From: Cyanophora paradoxa
Lineage: Eukaryota > Glaucocystophyceae > Cyanophorales > Cyanophoraceae
Direction: 5' to 3'
NCBI GenBank assembly: GCA_004431415.1
Contig: QPMI01000063.1
Coordinates: forward strand, 124,001 to 188,000
DNA length: 64,000 bases
This document shows, piece after piece, positions 13,875 through 25,127 of this stretch. A program made the position numbers and the translations under genes. Each line of letters begins with the position of its first letter. Position 1 is the first letter of the stretch. The notes beneath the pieces were generated by a model, which was given only the letters and a program-made list of their open reading frames with translations, searched no databases and was not told the origin of the DNA.

Positions 13875-14203
13875 TAGCTTGGACTCCAGCCTTGGAGGCT
13901 GGAGCCTGGAGCCTGCCGACTCGCCGCTGGAGCTTGCGATTGCAAGACAGCGCTAGCGCTGCAGCCTGCAGGCTGCAGCTGCCAGGCTGGCCAGTGGCCA
14001 TATATATATGCATCATGCATGGCGTGAGTTGTGTCACACACACAGCTTACAGTGTGTACAGTACTACAGTGTACTACGGTACCCCCTGTAAGTTCTGTAA
14101 CCCCCAAACCTCGGACGTCCGGGCCCCCGGCCCCCCGGGCCCCGGCCCGGGCGGCCGGGCCGGGCTCCGCAGACTGACCGCAGTCCCTACTACTCCGGAT
14201 CCC

Positions 14204-14460
14204 TACCGTAAAACACTTAAGTAATGCGCCGGTAAGTAATGCGTTTTTGGACCCGGACCCCCAGTTCAGTTAATTATGCGCTCCCGAATTAATGCGTTTT
14301 GAAGCCTTTGGCTGTGCGAGGGGGGTACATACCGCAGTTCTCTTAGCGCTGGCTTAGCGCTATTAATGCGCCCCCAAATTAATGCGTTTTGTCAGCGGAA
14401 AACGCATTATTTCGGGACCGCATTACTTAAGTGTCCGCATTACTTAAGTGTTTTACGGTA
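14204..14460. mobile_element. MITE with perfect 25-bp terminal inverted repeats
   Basis: Positions 14,204-14,228 (starting TACCGTAAAACACTTAAG) are the exact reverse complement of 14,436-14,460. The 257-bp element is bounded by TA at both ends, fitting TA target duplication as in Tc1/mariner-like or related elements. Inside are repeated TTAATGCGTTTT and GTAATGCG motifs in both orientations, so the sub-terminal DNA is itself repetitive. No open frame of note. Confidence 0.8.
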
Positions 14461-15149
14461 GTACCAGGTACTCCGTACTCGGGACTCGGGACTCGGGAGA
14501 GTCGGGAGTCCGGCGGGCCGGCGGCGGCTCCCGGGCCCCGGCCCCCGAGTCCCGGGCCGGGCCGGCCGGCCCCCGGGCGAGTCGCCGGCGACCAGTAGCC
14601 TGGCGCGGTTATTCTTCACCAAAAAAACAAATTACTCTTCAAGCGCAGTTGCAACTTGCAAGTTGATAAAAATTCACCGAGTCATGCATGATCAATTCAA
14701 GAGCGACGTACTGTAACGCCGACGTTACTCTAGGAATGCTTTTTTAGCCGATGTTTTAAATTGCCGTAAATTTCCGAGAAGCCGAATTCAGCAATTTTAA
14801 GCCACGGCAATTCTCAGGGGGTAGGGCTAAACGGCCGCTTCTGTGTGGCGCTGCATTGGCGCAGCATTGGCGCTATATATTATTTTAATTATGTAGAAGA
14901 AATTCAGAGTTTCGGTAATTTATCGCCACGGCAATTCCGGTTTTGGTCGAATTAATTCGACAATTGCAATTTAACTACACGGCAATTTAACCACGTACAC
15001 GGGGGCCGGGGCCCGGAGCCTGGGCCGGTCCCGGACTCCCGGCCGGAGGGCCGGACTCCGGGAGTCCGGCCGGACTGGCCCACTGGGCCAGTGGTCACGG
15101 AGTGGTGGCGCCGCCGGGCCCGGCGGGCCGGGCCGGCGTGTCCGTTCTC

Positions 15150-15275
15150 TTGATCCTTCTTGAATCTTGATAATGTGATTTGTGATACTAGTAGTCTGCT
15201 GAATCTTTGATTTGTGATTTGTCATCCTTAATATCACTACCTACGGGGGGTTCCGAGGGTTCGCCTCACCGTAGT
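15150..15275. repeat. Dispersed repeat, copy 1 (partner at 55,390-55,505)
   Basis: The run ending ATCCTTAATATCACTAC then CCTACGGGGGGTTC is shared with 55,390-55,505, together with upstream TTTGTGATA, CTGCTG and ATCTTT blocks. The order is the same in both places with small indels, so it looks like a decayed transposon terminus rather than chance. It lies just downstream of the TmcB-like gene. Confidence 0.65.
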
Positions 15276-15635
15276 CTCTAAAAAAAAGCCATCGCCTCAG
15301 AAAGTTGACAGATCTAGAAACTACGCATCGTAACGCATGCGCATCAATGGACATTGACTCAGTGAGCGCGAGCTGCGCGACAGGGTTCGGTTCGCCCGGA
15401 TCGTGCGCCCGCGGCCTGTGCCGCGGTGGGAAATTGGGAATGCGGGATGGTTTTAATTTCGATGCTATCATGTCATGATCAAGAGCCTCGGAGGCCCGCG
15501 CGCGGCCTACAGCAAATAGAACGGACAGTCGACGATCTCAAGACCTGAAAACTTGAAACAACTCTGGAAATCTCGATTAAACATCAAGCAATCGCGATCG
15601 GCTTATGCTCATCATGGCATCGACTAATTATTAGC

Positions 15636-18600
15636 TTAAGCGTCCACGGACATGGAGCGGGACAGGGTGCGGTACGCCCGGACCGGGCGGCTGCGATCGA
15701 GAGAGGGCCGTGCCGGCAGGTCAGAGGGGGAGCGGGGAGGAAAGACAGGGCTCGAGGGCCCGGCTGCCGGCCGCGGGCGGGGCGGGGCGCGCACCTCCGC
15801 TGCTCGTCGGCGCCCGGGGCTGCACGCGGGTTGCGGGACTCGGGGGCGGCGGTGCCGCGGCGGGCGAGGAGCTTCCCCAGCGCCGGCGTCATCGCCACGA
15901 TCTGCGGGGGCGGGGCCGCCTGTCAGCCGCAGCCGCCCCCCGCCAGCAACGCCGGGGGCGGGCCTCCGGGGGCAGCATGGCGGTGATCTGGTCGATCTGG
16001 TGCGACTCGAGGTCGAGCTGGCGCGACATCGGGCGGAAGACCGCCGCCCACGTCCCCGCCCCGAAGCACACCTGCCGACGCGATCGATCGCCTGGATCGC
16101 GGGCGGGGGCGGGGGGGGCGGGGGAGGGCGGACGGAGAAGACGAAGAAAAGGGCCTCGGCGATGGGGAGGAAGCGGGCGCGGTCGAGGCCCCGCCGGTAC
16201 AGCGCCCCCGCCGCCACGTCCAGGCTCTAAGCATGCACGCCCCTGTCAGGACGAAGGGGAGGCGGGCAGGCCGGGGACCGCGCGCACGTGGAGGAGGGCC
16301 TCGAAGCGCGCCCCGTCGATCGGGCCGCCGCCGCCGGCCTCTGCCGCCGCCGCGCGCCCGGCGGCCCCGTCACGTGGCGGAGCGGAGCGGGGCCGAGCAG
16401 AGGCGCGGGACGCGGGGCGCACCGGGGGGTAGGCGGCGAGGTAGGGGGCGTAGGCGCGGGAGGAGGCGTTGGGGTAGGCGGCGGGGCGGGCGGCGGGGCG
16501 GCGGCGGCGGCGGCGGGTCCCCGCGACGGCGTCGAGGAGCCTGCGGCCGTGCTGGAGGGCCCATGCGACGCCGGCCTGCACGCCCTCCTCCGTCCCGTCG
16601 AACAGCGGCGCGCAGCCGGCGCCGCCCTCGAGCTCGCGGGCGAGGCACTGGGCGAGGGCGCCCCCCTGCGAGGCCGGCAGCGAGGGGTCCCCCGGGTACC
16701 CGAACGCGTTGACCGCCGCGGGGCCCCGCACGATCTCCTGCGCCGGCCGGGGCCGCGTCGGGGGCGGCGCGGGGGGCTGGGGGGGGGATGGGCCGGGAAG
16801 GGGGAGGGGGCGGACGCTGTGCAGGCGCGTCAGGTTCCGCAGCAGCGAGTCGAGGCGGGCCGCCTTCTCCTCGGGCTGGAGCAGGTACCCGTCTGCCCGG
16901 CGCCGCCGCGTCAACTCGGGCGGGGCGGGGCGTGAACTCGGGCAAGGCGGACCCGGGAGGAAGAGCTCGCGGGAGAGGAGCCGCAGCTCGGCGGCCGTCG
17001 ACGCGCTGCCGGCCGCGCGCTCAGCAGGGAGTCGAGCGGAGCGGGGGGCGGAGCGGCGGGCACCGGAGGGAGGCGGCGCGGAGGAGGGAGAGGACTCCGA
17101 GGGTCTCCCCCGTCACGCTCGACGCCGCCAGGTACGACGCTGCCCGCCCCCGCCCCGCACCGCCCCGTGAGGCCCTCGGAGAGAGAGAAGGGAGGCGCTA
17201 TCTAAGCTGGGCAGGGCTAAGATAAGCTGCCCTGCGCGCGCCGCACCGAGGAGGACGGCGCCGATGATGACGAGCGCGGCGATGTAGCGCCGCATGAAGT
17301 GCGTCAGCTTGTCCGCCGGCGCCTTCGACGCCGCCCCGGGGCCCCCCGCCCCCGACGACGGCGCGGCGGCCGGCTCGGGGGCCGGAGGCGGGGCGGAGCC
17401 CAGCGCGGAGCCGCCGCCCCACGCGATCGAGTGCGTGCGCCGCGACGGCGAGGTCAATGCCACGAGCGGCACGCGCTCCGGCGTCTGCGCCGGCCACGCG
17501 CGTCGGGCGAGCGGCGGAGGGGAGCGGACGCGGGGGCGCACGGGCGGGGACGCCGGGGAGGGCGACTCGTTGTCGGATGGGGCGACGGAGGCGAGCGGGT
17601 CGAGGGCCGGCGCGTACTTGCGCGCCGCGGGCCGAAGGCCGAGCGCCCCGCGCCCGCCCCCGCCGCGCCCGCCAGCGCCGCCGCCTGCGCCTCGGCCTCG
17701 TCCGCCACAGACGCGATGCCCATGCCGGCCACGCGGCTCTTCGAGCGCGGCAGGTGGCCCGGCCCGTGCGCGCCCTGCCCGCCCCCGCCCCCGCCCCGCC
17801 GCCGTTGGAGCGGCGCGGGCCGGCCCGTCCTCCGCGGCGGCCGCCTGCCGGCTCGGGAGACGTGGCCCTGGGAGGGGTGCGCCCGGTGCGTGCGCGGCGC
17901 CAGCGCCTCTTCGATCGCGTCCGCCTGCGCCGCCGCCGCCGCCGGCGTCAGCATCGCAGCGCGGCGCGGAGCGGGGCGGGGCGGAGCAGAGTCGGCCTGC
18001 CTCGTCGGCGTCGGCGGCGGAAGAGAGGATGGGGAGGCCCGGCACGATGCCCTGCCGCGCGCCGGCGGACGTCAAGAGGGCGCCGCGCGCGCGCAGGCGG
18101 GACGGCGCGGGCGGGCGGGGCCGACCATGGCGGCGGCGAGGGTGCCGACGCCGCGGCGGCCGCGCTTGAACGACGTGTTGCGGGAGAAGCTGACGGTGCC
18201 CTGCCGCCCGCGCCCGCTCGGAGGGGCGCGCGACGGCGACGGCGGCGGCGGCGGCGCCATTCAGAGGGGCGAGCGGGCGCACGGGCGGGTGGCCGTGGGA
18301 CCGAGGACGCTCGAGCGGCGCCGCGGCGTCTCGAGGACGCCCACCCCGCGGCTGGCCGCCGCCGCCGCCGCGTGAGGCGGGGGCGGCGGCGCGGCCGCGC
18401 GGAGACCAAAGCGCACCCGGACGCGTCGGCCGCCAACGTCGACCCCAACGACCCCAACCCGACCCTGGAGCAGGCGTCAGCTCCCGCTGAACGCGCCCGC
18501 CGGTCCGGGCGGGCGTGGCGGGTGGCGGCGCACGTCGACGCGCTGGCGTTGGCGGAGGGCTTCACCGCGAAGCTCGGGCTCCGCCTGCGCGGCCCTCAGA

Positions 18601-21600
18601 AAAGGCCCAGGCCGAAAGCAGCGCGCCGCGCGAAACAAATAAATCAAAGCGGACCCGGCGGCGGCGGCGGTAGCGGCTTTAGCGTTGAGGGGCCCCGGGA
18701 GGGGCGCGGGGGCCGGGGAGAGGGAGTGGTACGCGACGCGGGCCTCGCCGATCGCGAAGCGCACGTGGAGGGCCGGGCCGCCGCCCTCGTCCACCGCCAC
18801 CACCGTCACCTGCGCGCGGCCGCGGACGCCCGCCAGCGCTCAGATGGGGTCCCCGGGCCGGCGGGGCGCCGCGGCCGGCGCCGCTCGCCTCGCCGGCCGA
18901 GTCCGCATGGGCGGTCGCCGCCCGCTCGCCGCCGTCTGCCGGCGCGTCCGGCGCGTCCTTCGAAAGCGGCGGCGCGCCCGCCTCGGCGCCGCTCTGCGAG
19001 GCCCGCGCGGTCGGGCGCCAGCCGGCGCCGGGGGCGGGCGCCGGCGCGGGCGCGGACCTCGTCGGGATCGGCGGCGGGCCCCGGGGCGGGCCCCTCCTCC
19101 TCCTCGCTCCCCCCGTCCCCCTCCGACGACTCGCCGATGTACGGCTTCGCCACTGCGCCGCGCCTCAGGCCGGCGCGCCCGCGCGCGGCGGAAATCGAGA
19201 GCGGAGGGGAGGGACCGTAGAAGGAGGCGACGGTGGCGATGGCGGAGGAGGGGATGCTGGCGACGAGGGCGCCGATGCCGCGCCGCTGCGCCTGCACGTA
19301 CCGGATCGCCGGCGAGAAGACCTGCGGGGAGGCTCACGAACAGGCGAGAGAGAAAGAGGAGGAGGCGGGGCGGGGCGGGGCGGGGCGGACGAAGAGGGCG
19401 AGGAAGAGGAGGTTGAGGGCCATGAGGTACGAGAGGGCCTCCAGCGCGAAGAGGCAGCCGCCCGAGACCCCCGCCACCGACCCTGCAGGGCTGAGCTGGG
19501 GCCGGGCCGGGGAGGGGCGGGGCGGGGCACCGTGGTGGGCGTCGAGGAGGTGGGAGAGGCCCGTCGGGGCGGAGAGCGCTCCGTTGTCGAACGCCGCCCG
19601 GAAGTCTGGGGGAGGCGATGCCTCTTCAATCAAAAGGGGCGGGGCGGAAGGCGCGGGGCGGGCGGCCCGGGCACCGGCGTCGAGGCCCGGCGCGGCGCCC
19701 GTGCCGAAGGAAAGGCCGGCGACGTGCCCCGCGAACGAGAGCCCTGCGCACCAAGTCGGCCGGCCGCGGCCCGAAGGGGCGGCAGGGGCGGCGGGGGCGG
19801 CAGAGCTCGCGGGGCGGACCGCTCTCCAGGAGCGAGGCGGCCGAGAGGCTCCACACGTACCCGTCCCCCGAGACGGACCCCTCGGGGGCCGGCCCCGCCC
19901 CCTGCAGCCGCCGCAGCAGCAGCATGCTCGGCACCTGCGCCCAGAGCGCGCGCGTTAGACCGTCGGACGTGGCGGAGCGGAGCAGAGGCGCAGGAAGCGG
20001 GCGGGCGGGCGGGCGCGCCGTGGGCTGGAGGGCGAGCTCCTGCAGGACGGGGTCGCTGGTCGCGGGGATCGCGGAGGGCATGCTCCCCTCGAACCCCACC
20101 GCCGGCGCCGACCCCGGCTTCTGCCACGGCGTCGGAAATTCAAAGGAAATTCAAAGCGGGGGCGCGGATCTCGCTCGCCTGCTCGCCGTAGACGAGGGCG
20201 ATGTGGTTGGCGAGGAACTCGCCGGCGGCCGTGCGGGCGGCGGCAGCGGCGGCGCGCCACTCGCCGGGCGGGCGCCCGGCCGCCTCGAGGAGCGCGGCGG
20301 AGCGTGCGCCGTGCAGCGCCTCGAGCGAGAGCAGCGGCTGCCGCCCCAGCACCCGCATGCGCGCCTGCCGCGGAAATTCGAGGGAAATTCAAGCCGGCGG
20401 CGCAGCGCGCAGGCGGGCACCGTGGAGACGGAGAGGGCGTCGCCGAGGCGCGCCTGCCGCCGCGCCCGAAAGGCCTCGGTCGGGAGAGAGGCGGGAGCGG
20501 GCGGGCGGGCGGGCGGGGGCGGGGCGGGTGCGCACGACGACGACGAGGCGGGCGGCGACGAGGAGGCAGAGGACCAGCAGCGCCAGCCGCACGCCTGCGC
20601 GGGCGCGCGGGGCGGGGCGGCGGCGTGAGCGGCTCTGCGGCCCGCGCGAGGGGGTGGCCGGCACCGATGCGGAGGTTGCGGCGGGCGGAAGATTTGCTGT
20701 CGGCGTCCTCGTTCCGCTGAGGGACGCTCGCGTCGGCTTCGCGGGATCTAGGGGCCGGGGCCGGGGGCGGACCTTGAGGACGGCGAGGCGGCGGCGGCGG
20801 TGCTCCTGGAGGATGAGGATCGCCTCCCCGCCCTCGGGGCTCGACGTCGACTCCACGCGCCCCGGCCCCGTCCCCGGCTCCGTCTCGGCGAGCGGGTGGG
20901 GCGACCCGTGGTGCGACTCGGGCGGGGGCAGGCCGGAGGGCCTCGGGGGCCCCGCGTGCGAGAGGGCCGGCGCGCGGGGCGAGGCCCCCAGGCGCCCCTC
21001 CTCGGCGGCAACCTGCGGGCCGCGCAGAGTTCGCTCGCTCGCTCGGACGGACCGCTGAGGTGCGCCCCGGGGCGCGCACGCTGGGCGAGTCCTCGAGCTC
21101 GTCGGCGTATGCGAAGAAGGCGTTGGCGATCGCCGGGCGGTTCGCCACGTCGCGCAGGAAGACGGCGTACGAGCGGTAGAGCCTGGTAGACGGGCGGGCG
21201 GGGTCGGCCGGCGCGGGCGCGCGGCGCAGGTTGCGCGCGAGGGCGGGCGCACTCGGGCTGGTCCGGGAATTTCGCCAGCGCCGCCTCGAACGACTCTGAG
21301 GCGAGAGGGCCGCGTTGTCGGCGAGAGGGGCGGAGCGAGAGGGGCGGGGCGGAGGAAGGGCGGACCCTGGGCCTCGCGGGAGGACTGCCGGATCTGCTGG
21401 AGCCGCGTCGCCAGCGCCTGCGCCACAGGAACGGGCCTCAGCGGGGGCCCCCGAGCGGGCCGCGCAGCGCAGGGGCGGCCGGGCGCCGGGCGGACCTGCA
21501 GGTCGCGCTCGGAGAGGGCCTCTCCGGCGCCGCCGGCGTAGCGCGAGTGCTTGGAGCACTTGCGCGCGAGGAAGCGCCAGAAGATCTTCCCGGCGGCGGG

Positions 21601-22115
21601 CGGGGACGGCCTCAGCGGGGGCGGGAGCGTGAACGAAAGCGGGAGCGGGCCGGGCGGACCTTGATGTGGGCGAGGGCCTGGTTCGCTGCCGAGCGCGCCT
21701 GGAACGAGCGCGGCGGCGTCGGCGGTGTCGGCGTCGGCGGCGTGCGCGCGGGCGAGCTTGGGTGGGGGCGCGGGGACCCGGGCACCTGCTCGGCGACCTG
21801 GACGAGCTCGAGGGAGCGGACGAAGCTCATGCTGTCCTGCGCCGCGCCCCCGCTGGCGACCTGCCGCCGCATCTGGAAGATCCAGAAGCGCAGGTCGATC
21901 GGCGGCTCCCGCGCCGTCGCGTTCTTGATCCGCCCCGCCGCCGCCTGCGCGGGGGGGGCGCGCCGCGCCGCGCCGCGCCGCGGGTCAGAGCCGGCGCGGG
22001 GCGTGCGCGGGTTCGGGGGCGGCCGTGCCTGCGCCCGGCCCGGCCGGTAGGAGAGGAGGAACGAGGCGTAGCAGAGCTGCGGTGCGGGTCGGACGAGGCG
22101 GCAGGGAGAGGGAAG

Positions 22116-22165
<50 letters not shown>

Positions 22166-24480
22166 GGGGGGCGGGGGGTTGCGGACGTGGACGTAGGGGC
22201 TGTCGGCGAACTGCTGGCAGCCGCGCTGGTAGAGCAGCTCCGCCATTGCCAGGCTCTCTGCAAGCCGGGCGGGGGCCGTGCTCACTTGGTCCGCGGCGCT
22301 GTCGGGGGCGGAGGCGGAGGGGGCGGCGGGGGCGCACCCTCGTCCATCCTGGCGCGGAGGCGGCGGGTGCAGACCTCGACCTGCCATGCCGCCCCGCGTC
22401 GGCCCCCCGCGTGCGCGAGGGCGGAGGCGCGCGCTGACCTCGCTCTCGAGGAGGAAAAGCATCTTCTCGGCCTGCGCGGGCCCTACCGAGAAGGAGGGGT
22501 ACGACGCGGCCGTGCGGGAGCTGCGGGTCGCCGGTTCAGCCAGGGGCGGCTCCGCCGCGGGCGCGGCGCGCCGCGGCGCGGCTGCCGCGCGCTCACTTGG
22601 GCGTCGGGGGCGAGAGCATCGAGAGGGCCTCGCGCTCGCAGCGCCGGCAGAGCCGCTGGAAGCGCTCGCCTGCGGCGACACGGCCCAGGGTCGGCGCCGG
22701 GGCCAGAGGGCGGCGGGGGCGGCCGGGGCGCACGGGAGGCGTAGGAGGCGGCGAGGCCCCCGACGAAGCAGAGGAGGATGAGCACGATCGAGGTCGCCAG
22801 GCTCGCCGCCGACTCTGAGCCTGCCGCGCGCCGCCCGGCCGGCCGGTCGGCCGTCGGCGCCGGCGCTGGCAAACGGGGCGGGGCGGGGCCGCACCGGGCG
22901 CGAAGCTCCGCTCGAGGATCGCGTTCGAGGCGACGAACAGCAGGACAGTGGAGACTGCCGCAAGGCGGCGTCGGAAGGCGCCGCGAGGGCGGCGGGCGGG
23001 GCGCGGGGGGAGCGCACGCGCGTAGGCGCGCATGTGGTTGACCCAGGGGAGGTAGAACGGCTGCGACGCCACGACGTAGACGCAGAGCCCCGCCGCGCTC
23101 ACTGCCGCCCCGCGCGCGTCGAGCGCGGCGCGCGGGGAGAGGGGGGGGGGGTACGCTCACGGGCGAGGACGGCCTTCTGGGCCCCGAGGTTGGCGGGGAG
23201 GAGGACGGAGAGGAAGACCAGCACCGTCCGCGCCGCCGTGTACCTGGGGTACCGCTCGCGCCCGCGGGGGGGGGTACCGTGAGGGCGGGGGGTACGCGCA
23301 CATGATGTTGTAGAGAGCGCGCGGCTTGGCGTCGAGCGCGTTCGAGAGGGGGCTCGTGTCCGAGAGCAGCCCGGCGATGGTGAGCGCGTACGGCTGCGCA
23401 GGGCGAGCTCGGGGAGGGGTACGGGGCCGCGGGCGGGAGGAGGGGGGGGGAGAAAGCGGACCACGCCGAGGATGAGGAAGAGGAGGGAGAGGACGGCGTA
23501 GGGTACAGCCGACGGGGACGCATACTGGGCGACGGAGGGGCAGGCGCGCCCGTGGCAGGCCGCCTGCGCGAGAAAGAGCCGCAGCCAGAAGATGTACTGC
23601 CGGCGGCGTTGGCGGCGGCGGCGGCTTTTAGGAGTGGGGGGTACAGCGCACGATGGCGGTGGCGAGGAGCTTCGCGATGCGCTTCAGAGCCTTCACGCTG
23701 GACACGCGGAAGCTGGGCGACTGCCGCACGCGCGCGCCGGCCCCGTCGGCCGCGGCCGGCGCGCGGCGCGGGCCGGGGCGCGGTGCTCGCGCTGGCGCAC
23801 GCGGAATGTGAAGAGGACGAGGAGGGTGAGGGCGGCCTGGGCGAGGTGCAGCGCCAGGACCGTCCAGAAGACGATCAGGGCCCAGACCTGCCCGTCCACG
23901 CTCCCGAACATCGACGTCGAGAAGAGATCCCCGACGAACTCGATCCAGGAGACCTGCCGCCGGCCCCGGTCAGCGCCGCGCCGCGAAGCAGAGGCGGGGG
24001 GGCAGCCGATCACCACCCGCGGATCCCATCCCACGCCGGCCTGCGCGAGACGCGGGGTCCCTCTCAGCTCCCCGCGCGCCACGACAAGCGAGGCCGGGCG
24101 CCGACCTTGATGGTGAGATTCAGCAGCTGCAGGTAATCCAGCACGAAGTCCACGAGCGGCCAGAAGTACGCCGAGAGCGGAGAGCGCCTCCGACCCCTGC
24201 GCCGGGGGCGCGCGCCGCGCGCGGTTGACTTGGGGCGGCTGCGAACGACCGCGCGCCCCTGGTACCTCTCGGTCACGACTGTGAGAAGCGAGAAGGCCAC
24301 CTGCGGCGGCACGCGAAGTGCGTAAGCGTGCTGGAGGGGAAGCGCGTGGCTGCAGATCGAGAACGTGCGGTGCGGGTCGAGCTCTGTGTGGCAGCGGGGC
24401 GCGCGCGCGCACCTCTTCCGCGGCCAGCCGCTGACCGGCAATGCCAGCGCCCGTGCCGATCATCTCCTCCGACTTCCGCA
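15636..24480 (-). CDS. TmcB-like multi-pass membrane protein with TPR_TmcB region
   Basis: About 20+ exons, read leftwards. The N-terminal third has several membrane helices: VAFSLLTVV, FVLDYLQLLNLTIK (24.1 kb), VWALIVFWTVLALHLAQAAL (23.85 kb), VPYAVLSLLFLILGV (23.5 kb), RTVLVFLSVLLPANLG (23.2 kb), AAGLCVYVVASQPFYLPWV (23.05 kb), VSTVLLFVASNAILE (22.95 kb) and SIVLILLCFVGGLAASY (22.75 kb). Next comes a helical repeat region with MAELLYQRGCQQFADSPYV, IDLRFWIFQMRRQV (21.9 kb) and LYRSYAVFLRDVANRPAIA (21.15 kb), the pattern of TPR_TmcB repeats. More membrane helices follow at 20.55, 19.4, 18.65 and 17.25 kb, with probable extracellular sensor sequence between them (EALHGARSAAL, EFLANHIALVYG). 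The C-terminus includes QIDQITAMLPPE and ends MSVDA at 15,636. Family name is from motif memory. The start is unresolved: candidate ATG at 24,463 does not join cleanly in phase to the next exon. Exons are embedded in very GC-rich, C-rich-sense introns. Confidence 0.72.
22117..22164. repeat. 48-nt poly-G tract (poly-C on the sense strand of an intron)
   Basis: An uninterrupted run of 48 G on the plus strand, continuing as G-rich sequence to about 22,178. It falls in an intron of the minus-strand TmcB-like gene, between the exon ending DSPYVHVR and the exon starting LCYASFLLSY, so the transcript carries poly-C. Confidence 0.9.
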
Positions 24481-25127
24481 CCTCCCTCTCACTTACACCA
24501 CCGACCGCAGCACGCTGCCTTAGCTACGCGCATCCAGCGATGCAGCTAGCGCTTGACAGATTCCGCTGATGCGCCGTACGCGTGGTATGTGAAAGCCGCT
24601 AAGCCGCTTGGGCTCCTATCATGCCAGTGATGCCACACGCTGTTCCATAGTGCTCAATGCACTTGAAGTGCGGCTGTACCCCTCGCCGCGAAGCTTGCAC
24701 GCGAACCCTTCGGCGGCAGCCGTCCTGGCCCGTGCACAGCGGTGCACAGCGCTTCTAACTTCTCTTAGCACACAACCACACGAGCCAGGGCACTTCGAAT
24801 TCTCGCCGGAAAGGCGCACACCTGAAAGCTTGACCCGTCAACGCCGCAGCGCTGCTGATTCGCAGTATCTCCGCTCTACCAGCGCGCAGCAACGGCGCCG
24901 CTCCGCGGGGTGCCAGTTGCAAGGCGCGATTAGCTAGCTTGCAAAATTGAGCAAGCCCCGCCGCCAGCACGGGAGGCACGACAGCCGTCAGCTGGAAACT
25001 TTCCGAGGAGATGAGAGCAGAGCACTGACCAGGTGGACCGTCTGATCGCAACTAGCTCACCGGAGGCGGCTGCCGTGGCGGCGCCGGCGGCTCTCGGATC
25101 GGAGGTGTCGTACGCGTCGGCGCTGCA
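24481..25127. promoter_or_regulatory. Divergent intergenic region between TmcB-like and rhodopsin genes
   Basis: The two genes point away from each other here, so both promoters or 5' UTRs should be in this 0.6 kb. No clear TATA box or repeat is visible. A minus-strand open stretch at 24,755-25,051 (with ISSESFQLTAVVPPVLAAGL) could be an extra 5' exon of the TmcB-like gene, but no join could be confirmed. Confidence 0.4.

Larger units (their letters stand above)
12020..15635. other. Intergenic region with MITEs and palindrome-rich DNA
   Basis: No convincing gene is visible between the candidate 5' end of the giant gene and the 3' end of the TmcB-like gene. The DNA is dense in short palindromes (CTAGCTAG, CATGCATG, CTGCAG, TCGCGA). 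It holds two inverted-repeat elements (13,575-13,874 and 14,204-14,460), a related-looking stretch with repeated CGGCAATT at about 14,750-15,000, blocks of pure G/C palindromes at 14,120-14,165, 14,510-14,590 and 15,000-15,135, and one copy of a dispersed repeat at 15,150-15,275. The promoter of the leftward gene may lie at its left edge. Confidence 0.6.

Noticed and set aside
17457-19220. 587-residue open frame on the plus strand
   Set aside because: Arg/Pro/Ala-rich with no motif, antisense to the TmcB-like exons; an artefact of very high GC.
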